Positions 36,634-46,026 of a stretch of DNA of 64,000 nucleotides are shown one piece after another. Source of the stretch: Onthophagus taurus (taxonomy: Eukaryota > Arthropoda > Insecta > Coleoptera > Scarabaeidae); the NCBI RefSeq assembly GCF_036711975.1, contig NC_091972.1:6205001-6269000 (forward strand), given 5' to 3'. Position numbers and translations under genes: made by a program. The notes under the pieces were generated by a model. That model was not told the DNA's origin. It saw only the letters and a list, made by a program, of their open reading frames with translations, and did no database searches. The stretch's first letter is position 1; every line of letters begins with the position of its first letter.

Positions 36634-38451
36634 TTAATGTTCATTAAAACCTTTTACTGGTTTTCTGACCTCTGAATGAACTGTAAATTAAAGGGGATGT
36701 ACAGAGGACCCGCTGGGGCCTAAGTGCTATGAAATTCACCCCCACATGACACTACATACACATACATCATGTTTGACGTTTAAACGTCAAAGTTTGTCTC
36801 AATTTTTAGGTTAGAAAACGATTTTGGGCACAAATCTATAACGTTGAAGTAAATTAATGTTTTTTATATTTCGATTAAATCAATTTTTATGTTTAATTTA
36901 GTTTTCGCCGTCTAAATGCACGAGTTAAAGATAAGGAGACATGTAAAATATTAAATGTAATGATTTTTGACGTTTAACGTCAAAATTGAAAATTTCTAGG
37001 TTAGAAATCGATCGAATTTAAATAATTTATTGATTTTAATAAATTTTAACCGATTTTCAACCAATTTGCAGAATAAAAGGATAAATAACGACAATAAAGG
37101 TGAGTTTCCCAATTTTAATTTATACCGATACCGGATTTCTGTGGAACAGATGATAATTAGCGATTTTTTTAATCAAAAAAGAAGTTTCTGGTCTCCAGGT
37201 GTACAAGTTCAAGGTTTTCTTATATATACTTTTTTTGTTAAATTAACGATTGCTTACAGAATCACTAATCGAACCATATCAAAACGAAAAAATAGGCCGA
37301 AAATTAGCATTATAACATATACATTACAAAAAATCTTTCCTTTTTTATGTTTCTATGTACGATTTGATTAATACTATTATGTAAGAAGGCGAGATGATGG
37401 TATAACTTATGTACAAACCACATATTTAAAAAAAAGTGTCACCCAAACCAGGTATACGAATCCTAACGGTAACGAGTTGGACGAAGAAAAATAAAACCAA
37501 AAAGAATGAAAAAAAATACACACAGCCTTTATCTCCATTAATGGTTTCGCTGGAATAAATTTGCAAGAATTATTCAAAATTTTTAATAGCACCCATATAT
37601 ATTCGACGGATATAAATTTGCCGGGCGTTTTCTGACGTAATTGTATAAGCATAATTGACAATTTTTTTCCTTCTTTTTAAATTTCTCATAAAGTATCACG
37701 AATTACTCAAGAATGATAGTACAAATTTCACACAATTTTGATGATTTATTTCACTTAGAAGAGTAAAATCAAAAGTAATAGTAAACGTAAAAGATACACA
37801 CCAATTAGCTAATTTTGTGTTTGAGTCTGAAATTTCCATAAAACATCCCTTTTAATGTTATTAATTTATTTTGTTTGAAAATTCGTGATTTTTTTTCCTT
37901 GTTTTTGAACAAAGTGGGAAATTACCAATGATTACAAAATCAATTAAATGTAGAAATTTCAATTTAAAGATTTCGAGACGATTAAGTAAAAAATAAAAAC
38001 TGGTTTTATAAAGTAATAACGTCGTTATTGCAGAATAATACGTAATAAAACGCTTTCGTCAAAGTCTTGAGTTCAGAAAGTGTGAAGTTCATACCTCACT
38101 TATTCCAACACGATTCAGGTGCGTCCTAAATATTTTGTATCCGTTTCCGTACTTATATAACAAGATTGTAAACTTTATTAATAAATGTATCTCAAAAAAA
38201 AAAGGAAAATAAAATTTTTGAATTTCATAAAGAGCACCATCTTTTAATGAAAATCTTTTACTTCATAATAAGGAACGTAACTCTATAAAAATAAAATAAA
38301 ATTAATTTATATATAATTCTTTATTTTGAAATGAAATTTCCTTCATTTATTTAAATATATAATAATCGAAAAATTAAAGCGTACTTATTAAATTAAAAAA
38401 ATGTATGGACTTAATACTTGTAAGATATCAGAAAAAATAAGAAAATGCCAA
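36634..38451. other. Intergenic stretch with two palindromes and a LINE-end-like word
   Basis: At 36772-36791 there is a perfect 20-bp palindrome TTTGACGTTTAAACGTCAAA. At 36965-36985 a second one (TTTTGACGTT, one base, AACGTCAAAA) occurs. Both are followed by a TAGGTTAGAAA word and a near-ATCGAT. At about 36708 CTGGGGCCTAAGTGC matches a word in the dalmatian-like intron repeat on the opposite strand. Frames at 37030-37371 and 37407-37661 are not convincing. Confidence 0.45.
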
Positions 38452-38461
38452 TTTATTATAA

Positions 38462-39438
38462 TTAGTGATGTCCAGGACAACAATGAGATTGATTGTGAGA
38501 GTGTCCATGGCCGTGATGTGCCTCCATCTCCTCAGTTGAAATCAGCTTTTTATTAACTTTACTAAGAATCTCATAGGGATGAGAAGCTTCATCTTTATGG
38601 CAAAGTGATGGTTCATCTATTTGATATCTAAAAGAACCAAATATGTAACATATTAAAAGACAACTATAACAAAACTTACTTTATGTGCTTAAAAAAGTTG
38701 CTACAAGGATTGTTTTTAAGAATTGTTAAAACAACTTTACGCATATTATTTGTAAAAGCTATCAATTCTAATATTTGCATCATAAACTTCCCTAAACCTT
38801 TTCCAACATATTCAGGTTCAATTTGCAATTCATAACTAAAATTTTAAATAAAAATGATTAAATAAAAAATTCTTCTGACAGTTTGATTAATTACCAATAA
38901 AGAACTTCAATTTCCGATTCTAAATCAAAACGAAAATGTGAAAATCCGATCTTAACCCCATCTATAGTTTGTGCAATTAAATACCAAGCGGAATCATGCA
39001 TTAATTCGTCCTTTTTCTTCCAATCTCGCCAACCCCACGAGCAATCATCATATCTAAAACATTTAGAAGTAAATAATATATAAATTAAATTATATTAATT
39101 ACTTTTGCTTCATATTTCGCTTTTCCAAATCAAAAATCCACTCTTTTATAGCTTCGTCCAAATGAATAACTCTTTTAACATAAAGTTCGGCATCAATCCC
39201 GTTTTTTTGAAACTTTCTAAAAGCTGGAAAAGGTTCCATGGGATCTTCTAATTGATTTGCTTTTTGTATAGCTTCTAAAGATCGTGCTAATTTAGCTTGA
39301 TGTTCTTTTTGGGCCAAACGCTTTTCTTCTCTTCTTTCTTTACCTTTATTATTGCTTTTGCGCTAAAAATTATTGATATCTTATAATTGTGATCATTTAT
39401 TGCATATTTATTACAATTTATTGATTACTTACGCCCAT
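38462..39438 (-). CDS. NAA40: N-alpha-acetyltransferase 40 (NatD), histone H4/H2A N-terminal acetyltransferase
   Basis: Five coding exons join in frame to 248 codons: 39433-39438, 39103-39362, 38895-39053, 38680-38835 and 38462-38627. The protein begins MGRKS, the start expected of NAA40, with ATG-GGC alone in the first exon. A basic N-terminal helix is followed by PMEPFPAFRKF, IFDLEKRNM, CSWGWRDWKKKDE, AWYLIAQT, FSHFRFDLE, EVLYCYELQIE and the GNAT acetyl-CoA loop GKGLGKFMMQIL (about residues 153-164), then NNPCSNFFK and YEILSKVNK. NatD acetylates the N-terminal serine of histones H4 and H2A. Odd points: residue 152, the usual Arg/Gln of the R/QxxGxG motif, is Val, and the last 18 residues (231-248) are a His/Cys-rich tail absent from the vertebrate protein as I remember it. 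A polyadenylation signal AATAAA lies only about 5 bases past the stop. It is divergent from TTLL12 across 491 bp. Confidence 0.93.
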
Positions 39439-39929
39439 TTTTAGTGGTACTCTCTGTAACAAATTGCTTTAATTCGCATAAAAACCTGCCATTAATCCTG
39501 CAAAAATACACAAAAACGTGCTGTTTCTATTACAGTTGGGTTGCATATCTTAAAAGATTATTTATTATATTCAAATTTTCATTACTTAAATCACAATGTA
39601 TCGCAATTTTAAAACACGAAATCGTTAGAAATCACCATTTAATACAATTTATGTTCTATATATAACACATAATAGTAAAATTGTATTTTATATCAATAAT
39701 AATGTTAAAATTTGCATTATTTAAATTTTAGCTCCTTTCAATTTTAAAACGAAATTTGTTAAAATTAACGTTTATATTGAATGCTTATGTTCTATTTTCA
39801 ACATAAAATCCAAAAATAAAATATAAATCACAAATTATATTTATTTTAGACAAAAATTAAATTGAGGTTATGTTATTGTGTCAAAACCGCAAGTTTTGTC
39901 ACGCGTAATTCAAAATTTTTATACTAACA
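39439..39929. promoter_or_regulatory. Shared divergent promoter region of NAA40 and TTLL12
   Basis: The 491 bases between the two start codons must hold both promoters and 5'UTRs. The stretch is AT-rich, and I see no clear TATA+initiator arrangement like those at 30.8 and 59.7 kb. That fits housekeeping-type promoters, but the exact start sites cannot be placed. Confidence 0.5.
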
Positions 39930-41747
39930 ATGACAAAAATAACGTATCAAGAGTTTTTAAACGATCACCGCCCTCAACTTGTACATTCTGCGATACCGGA
40001 AATTTACTGGGAAACGATTTATACGAAATTAATCGAACAAACTTTTGATGCTGGAAATATTTTTTCTCTAATGCAAATTGAGTATGATGTTCAGCGAAAT
40101 CCTGAGGATCCTACTTGGGCGTTACAAATAAACGTTGAAGAAGGTATACAAGCTGATGATAAGCAACATGTATATCTTGTTGATCATGCTTGGACTTTTC
40201 GTATGGAGGATGCTTTGAAACAATTAGAAGTTGACGATTCTTTGAAACAACGCATGGCTTCTATTGTGGGATGTGATCCAGAGGAGGAAAGGAACGTTTT
40301 GACGCAGAAAATTTTTAATGAAATGTGGAAATATTGTTGTTTTTATTGCATAGGAAGTGCCACACAAATTGAGGATCGATTGGCAGTTTGGTTTATTATG
40401 GATGAAGTAGGCTCTGCTATTCATCATAGTGATGATCCTAATTTTCGAGTGGTTCCATTCATTTATATTCCAGAACAATTAGGTGTATGTTTGATTTATC
40501 CTTTAAAAAATTTAAAATGTGAAGAAGTTATTACAAGAGATTTCTTGGAAGGTGTTACCGATTCTTTAACCAGATCAGCTTTATCATTACCTTGGAAAAA
40601 ATCGTCTTTAACAAAGCATAGTTTTGATTTTGTTCCACAAGATGAAAAATATTTTACATCTGGTCATATATTGGAGACTTTACCAATAAAAGAAAACTTT
40701 AAAAGTCGCCCAGAAAAGAAAGAGAAATATAAAGTGTATTGCGAATATGATGTTATTAAGAAAGCTTTAAATGATCCAAGATTTGAGTTTGTTATTAATG
40801 AAGAAGATGCTGATATTCTTTGGTACACAAAACATTTTAAATATTACGAACAATTAAGTGAAACACCTGAAGTATTTGTAAATCAATTTCCTTTTGAGTA
40901 TATAATAACGATAAAAGATTTATTAGCAATAACATGTCGCCGAAAAAATAAAAAGAACTTTAATGGATTAGAAAGCTTACCAGTTTGGCTACCTACAACT
41001 TACAATTTACAAACTGAAATTGTTCAATTTGTATCTTATTATCAAAAAAGACAAGAAAAAGGGCTTAATAATCTCTGGATTATTAAACCTTTCAATTTAG
41101 CAAGGGGCTTAGACATGCATATTACAGATAATTTGAATTACATCATGAGATCAGCTACAACAAGAGTAAAAATAGCACAAAAATACATTGAAAATCCCGT
41201 TTTATTTGATCGAGATGACGTTGGAAAAGTAAAATTTGATATTCGTTATGTAATTTTATTAAAATCAGTTAAACCCTTAGATGTTGCTGTTTATAAAGAA
41301 TTCTTTTTACGATTTGCTAATAAAGAATTCGAGTTGAATTCATTCGATGATTATGAGAAACATTATACTGTTATGAATTATACTGAAACTGCAACATTAA
41401 AACACATGCTTTGTTCGGAATTTAAAGGCCATTGGAAAGAGCAATATCCTAATAATCCATGGGAAATTGTAGAAGAATCTATTTTTAGTATGTTGAAAGA
41501 AGCTTTTGAATGTGCGGTTATGCTGGATCCGCCTTGTGGAATATGTGACAGTCCCCAATCTCGAGCTGTTTATGCAGCAGATTTAATGTTAACTTGGAAT
41601 GGGGAAGATATGCAACCTAAATTATTGGAAATAAATTGGACTCCGGATTGTCAAAGAGCATGTGATTACTATAAACATTTTTATGATGATATTTTTAAGT
41701 TTTTATTTTTAAATGAAATTAATATTGATACTATAAAACCGTTATAA
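39930..41747 (+). CDS. TTLL12: Tubulin--tyrosine ligase-like protein 12
   Basis: A single uninterrupted frame of 605 codons, close to the usual TTLL12 length of about 640. The N-terminal half carries the TTLL12-specific SET-like region, with motifs DHAWTFR, ALKQLEVDDSLKQRMA, CDPEEERNVL, WYFMDEVGSAIHH-like (here VWFIMDEVGSAIHHSDDPNF) and VCLIYPLKNL. The C-terminal half is a TTL ATP-grasp domain, with NNLWIIKPFNLARGLDMHI (about residues 380-398), KFDIRYVILLKS, CGICDSPQSRAVYAADLML (about 535-555) and PKLLEINWTPDCQRACDYY near the end. TTLL12 is a cytoplasmic/nuclear pseudo-ligase-like protein linked to tubulin detyrosination and histone H4K20 methylation in the literature; no ligase activity is firmly established for the family. 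The intronless coding region is a lineage trait or a retrocopy; because it has the full length, no decay, and a divergent partner NAA40, I take it as the working gene. Confidence 0.95.
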   Translation: MTKITYQEFLNDHRPQLVHSAIPEIYWETIYTKLIEQTFDAGNIFSLMQIEYDVQRNPEDPTWALQINVEEGIQADDKQHVYLVDHAWTFRMEDALKQLEVDDSLKQRMASIVGCDPEEERNVLTQKIFNEMWKYCCFYCIGSATQIEDRLAVWFIMDEVGSAIHHSDDPNFRVVPFIYIPEQLGVCLIYPLKNLKCEEVITRDFLEGVTDSLTRSALSLPWKKSSLTKHSFDFVPQDEKYFTSGHILETLPIKENFKSRPEKKEKYKVYCEYDVIKKALNDPRFEFVINEEDADILWYTKHFKYYEQLSETPEVFVNQFPFEYIITIKDLLAITCRRKNKKNFNGLESLPVWLPTTYNLQTEIVQFVSYYQKRQEKGLNNLWIIKPFNLARGLDMHITDNLNYIMRSATTRVKIAQKYIENPVLFDRDDVGKVKFDIRYVILLKSVKPLDVAVYKEFFLRFANKEFELNSFDDYEKHYTVMNYTETATLKHMLCSEFKGHWKEQYPNNPWEIVEESIFSMLKEAFECAVMLDPPCGICDSPQSRAVYAADLMLTWNGEDMQPKLLEINWTPDCQRACDYYKHFYDDIFKFLFLNEINIDTIKPL

Positions 41748-41944
41748 ATATCAAATTTGGTATACAAATATAAATTTTTTGTTTATAAAAATATATTGAA
41801 TTGATTAATTTTGGTTGCTGCCAGAAGAGGTAATTACTACCACAAAGAATAGACTCTTTTCAAAAGAGCGAATAACTCTTCCAAAACCACTAAAAATCCC
41901 ATAAAAAAATGACAGGAATAAGTGATGTGTGACCTCAACATGTA

Positions 41945-42325
41945 CAGTTTCCTGTAAATTATAACTAATAATTAAAAAAACATTTCTGATATTTGAAACA
42001 AATACATTTGTTGAACTATTTAATTTATATTCGTTTTAACAAAAGTTGGAATAGATATTATTTCACATTTTTTATTAATATTTAATATTATTATTAAATG
42101 ACTTAATAAATTATTGATAGACGGCGCTCATATAGTTTTTTTGAATTCAAATAAACAGCAACATTTGTTTGTATTCAAAAATTTTCTGAAGTGTCAAATT
42201 AAAAATCCTATTTTTTAAGATGGATTACGAAAAGTTTAACATGTTAGATTGTTACATATTAGAATATAAAATAAATTTTTTGTAGAATAATTTTTAGTTA
42301 TAGTACCGTAATTTACAGGAAACTG
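41945..42325. mobile_element. 381-bp MITE with 17-bp terminal inverted repeats and TA duplication
   Basis: The left end CAGTTTCCTGTAAATTA at 41945-41961 is exactly the inverse complement of TAATTTACAGGAAACTG at 42309-42325. Both ends are flanked by TA (41943-41944 and 42326-42327), the target preference of Tc1/mariner elements. The repeats continue less perfectly inward (TAACTAATAATT against AAAATAATTTTTAGTTATA). The interior is AT-rich with no transposase frame. It lies about 200 bases downstream of the TTLL12 stop codon, so it may overlap that gene's 3'UTR. Confidence 0.9.
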
Positions 42326-42327
42326 TA

Positions 42328-43329
42328 AATTTACTTTCTTTGACAACACTAAAAAAAAGGTTATTTTAAGTTTTATTCTAAAACAATAAGAAATAGACCT
42401 ATCTAATCCCATATTTTTGTAATCAAAAAAAAATAACGAATTTAATAAACGAATAATCAGTGGTTGTTTCCATTAAAAAAAACTAAAATTGTCACCTCAA
42501 AATCTAAAACCGAAAAAAATTTTTTTACTACGTCATCAAATTCTCTGTAAAACAGTGTCCGTATAATCTCTTAGTTATAATACTCCACCTATAATAATAA
42601 CCAAGATAATTGCACTTGCTGGTTTTACGATATTTTCAATTTTGGCCTCTAGGGGAAAATCAAAAGACGATAGCTAAAAAAATAAAATACGCCACTCATT
42701 AAGAACACATCAAGCTACCACCTGTTCAAAATTAAAACTTTTTCGTACGATAATTTTCGAGAAAAAAAATCGTAAAGTTGACAAAGTTGCCGGTACCGTA
42801 AAAAATCGGGTACTTTTTTCATTTAACTCGTGATAAAAAGCAAACCGTGGATCCGAAAATTTTCAAATTAACATATGTTACGTAGAAATGTTCAGTTTTA
42901 TCGAGCGGTTGCGAAGATATCGATCTCTAAACTGAGGGGTCTTGACTTTTTGCATTGATAGTAGTCTGTGGTTGGTTTCCATTTCTGTTTCTGCTTCAGT
43001 CTTTACCTCATCCATTCTGTTTTGGAGATTCTAGGTGTATGTGATGTAATCAATAAAACTTTTAGCATTCCATTCTTCTGCCACAAACGTATATTTATCT
43101 TGCCTCCTCTGACTCTACACCCACCAAACCATTACACAAAAACAAACATATACAGATGGTGTGTAAAGTCCCACCGCAACCATTCACATGATAAAACAAT
43201 AACAGCCACATTATTGTTCAGCCACATTCAAATATTACTTTTTAATAATTTTATTTTGATTTATATATAGCAAACATGAATATAACAGCTATTAATTTGT
43301 ATAATTATCTATAAAATCAAGCAAATATA
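42328..43329. other. Intergenic stretch between the MITE and TRAPPC13, repeat-like
   Basis: Between about 42480 and 42960 the sequence has the texture of an old dispersed element (higher complexity, a GCCGGTACCG core at about 42788, a GAGCGGTTGCGAAGATATCG word near 42902). No open frame or terminal repeats are seen. The frame at 42968-43270 is not convincing. Confidence 0.35.
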
Positions 43330-44745
43330 TCACATATGTTTAGATATTAAATCATTTTTTAACATAACAAACACCTGACCTAAATCTTCATAAGGATAAT
43401 TTCGTTTCAATAGAGGATCATACAATTTTATTCCACCCAATGTCCTTAATCCAGGAATTAAGGGTACAACCTTTAATTGGATATCAAGGGTTGAATGTGC
43501 AGAAATTGATTTTAATGTTTTCCCTGATACTCCACTCCAAGTGATACCTTCACGATCTTCCAATGCTAAAATTAGTTCCACATTCCTTTCCCTGTAACAT
43601 TTAAAATTAATATTATCTGATTACAAAAAAAGGAAGACTTACGAATTATTCAAAATTCTACATTTAAAAGCAAAAGGATTTTCTAAAATAACAAAATTAG
43701 GTAACTGAACTACAGATAATCTTATATCTTGATAATCTGGTCCCATCCTTTGCAATTGACTTGTTTGTAATCTTCCTTTTTCTCCTAAATTACTCCTCCA
43801 AATAATATCTAACTTTCCGATATTAGTAGCTCCACTCAACAATTTTAAATCATTAAATAATTTAGGATCTGGAGTCAAACAATACAAAAATTGACATATT
43901 GATTGGGGCTGCAACAATGTTGTTCTTCCAAAAACGCTTTTACCACTTGGTGTCATATTTAAGCATGTAACATTAAATAAATGTGAAGCATCCAATGAGA
44001 CTCTCTCTAAACAAATTGGACCGGAAGTTATATTTTGTACTTGAGCCTCTAAATAAACATCATCATTTTCAGCGTTATAAAATTTTGTTTTGACATCTAA
44101 GGGTTTTAAAACCATTATTTTAAAGAATTTTCTAAAAGACATTGAAACTCCACTGGGTGCTTGATAAGATACCTCACAAACCAATCTAAAAAAGTCAATT
44201 TAGTAACACTTTTATCAAATTAAATCCATACATATGGGCTCCAATTTCTTTAACTTCATGATGTATAACAACATTAACTGTATCATCGGGATTTAAAGCT
44301 GCAGTAGCTGGATTTGATGATAAAGCCAATCGTTGTGACGATGTTTGTAAATCCACCTTAAATTTATTAAATTATTCTTTGATATTATAGTTAATTAAAC
44401 TTACTTTAACCGCAACATTATTAACTATTTGCTCCGTTTCACTATAAACACAAATGTAGCTTGAAAATGTTTCACCTAGATAAATGTTAACTGGATTTTG
44501 GGGCAATAATAGAAACTGGCCTATTGCTAAAGTTTCTGTGCCTGGAACTGTTGTGGAATCTTTTTGTAAGGCTTCATTAAGTAAGTTTCCTGGTAAATCT
44601 TTTGTATCAGAGGTTACAGGTAAAGGACTTGCTAAGGTAGGTCTTGTTAACCTCATAACTAGAAAGGAAATTATAAAGATTAAAACGGATTAAAAAAAGG
44701 TTTTTTTATACCTTTAAGGGCTACAAAATGCTCTTCTGGTTCCAT
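43330..44745 (-). CDS. TRAPPC13: Trafficking protein particle complex subunit 13
   Basis: Five exons join cleanly to 405 codons: 44712-44745, 44405-44658, 44232-44356, 43643-44185 and 43330-43591. The protein begins [11 protein letters not shown], then [60 protein letters not shown], a [20 protein letters not shown] block, [40 protein letters not shown], and near the end [11 protein letters not shown]. These match the known family in order and length (the human protein is about 417 residues). TRAPPC13 is a beta-sandwich subunit of the metazoan TRAPPII/III tethering complexes that act on Rab GTPases in ER-Golgi and autophagy traffic. All introns are short. The start codon is supported because the first exon gives the conserved EHF.ALK start and splices in phase. 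It is transcribed toward TTLL12 (convergent). Confidence 0.95.
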
Positions 44746-45256
44746 TGTATTGGTTTTTATTTCATAAAAATACTTTTTAAGAATACTATTTATTTACAGA
44801 AATCGTGTTGACAGATTTTGACAGTTACATAACCTCACAAAATTTACAATTTTATATCAATAATTTAGTATTATTTATATTATACAAATCATTTCATTAT
44901 TTGTTAGAAAATAAGTTTCTGTGCTATTGTATTGTTTATTTTTATTTTAAAAATGTGCTTTTAAAGAAATATTAATTGTTTTATTTTCTTAATTTTTTGA
45001 GGATTGATCTGGACTTCGCAATCAAACTAATTATTTATTTATTTGTAGCAATTTTATTTATAACACTAATATCCTTACACATAAACGCTATTAATTAGAA
45101 ATTTTATTAAGTAAAATAATAAATGTGCTTAAAAAAATAAATTATGTTGCTTAATGAAGATTCAATGGTGGTACCCCTCAATGGATGATTTCCTAAACAT
45201 TATTAATTCCATATAAACAAATTAAAACTACAAATAAAACAATTAAATGAATTTAC

Positions 45257-45587
45257 CTGACGATCAGTTTCGTTATTTTGATTATACATATTTTTCAGTA
45301 TTTTTTGTACAAACTCATACTGTTTTTCTAGTTTAATTATACACATTTCACAAACTGTTTTGGGTAACTTATCATACTTTTGTATCTAAAAAAAAAACGA
45401 ATGAAAAGGTTACTTATTAAAATTTAGATTTTAACCGATGATTTACATCTAATGGTATGAGTTTAATCTTGTGCAAAAGGCTCTTTTTTCTTGCGGATAC
45501 TCCATATAGATGAATTACTTTCTTTTTATGCTCTGAGCAAAGTCTGCACATAAAACCAACTTTTACGGCTTTCAAACAACTTCCCAT
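45257..45587 (-). CDS. Small ZAD (zinc-finger-associated domain) protein
   Basis: Two exons, 45447-45587 and 45257-45385, give 90 codons: MGSCLKAVKVGFMCRLCSEH at the start, then TVCEMCIIKLEKQYEFVQKI in the second exon. The four cysteines (residues 14, 17, 59, 62) form CX2C-X41-CX2C, the treble-clef ZAD fold, an arthropod-expanded dimerisation domain normally at the N-terminus of C2H2 zinc-finger transcription factors. No C2H2 fingers follow: after the donor at 45256 the next possible acceptor (exon from 45192) adds only EIIH and a stop, giving about 94 residues, and TRAPPC13 begins 500 bases further on. It is therefore either a ZAD-only protein or the N-terminal remnant of a larger gene. It is divergent from the dalmatian-like gene, with 439 bp between the start codons. 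Confidence 0.75.
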
Positions 45588-46026
45588 TTTATTATTAAAA
45601 ATATAATATTTCTTTTAGTTTTAAGATAACCTGTCAATTTACCAATCACACAAACGTCAAAATAAAAATTTTTGTTGCTACCAACCTTAAATAATTAAAG
45701 TAACTATTAATTTATAATTTCTTTTATTATTAATGTGTTGTAAACATCTAATATGATTATGTTTAATTAAAGGCAATTGTAATTAAAAATTAAAGATTTA
45801 TTAGAAATATATTTAAGATGTATAATAAATTTCATGAAAGAATGTTTAGGTTGGCATTTTTGAAAAAGCGGTTTTAACCTTGTTTATTCTTGTTTGCTAT
45901 GTTTATTCTGGATATTTTATATTCTTCTGTAAGTGTTTATGTTATAATGTTATGGTTTGTGCATTCATAAAAGTGTCACGAAAGAAGAAAATATCATGGT
46001 TAATAAATTAGTTTTTATATCATAAA
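45588..46026. promoter_or_regulatory. Divergent promoter region of the ZAD gene and the dalmatian-like gene
   Basis: These 439 bases separate two start codons facing away from each other. AT-rich. No clear TATA+initiator pair was picked out on either strand, so only the region can be named. Confidence 0.4.
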
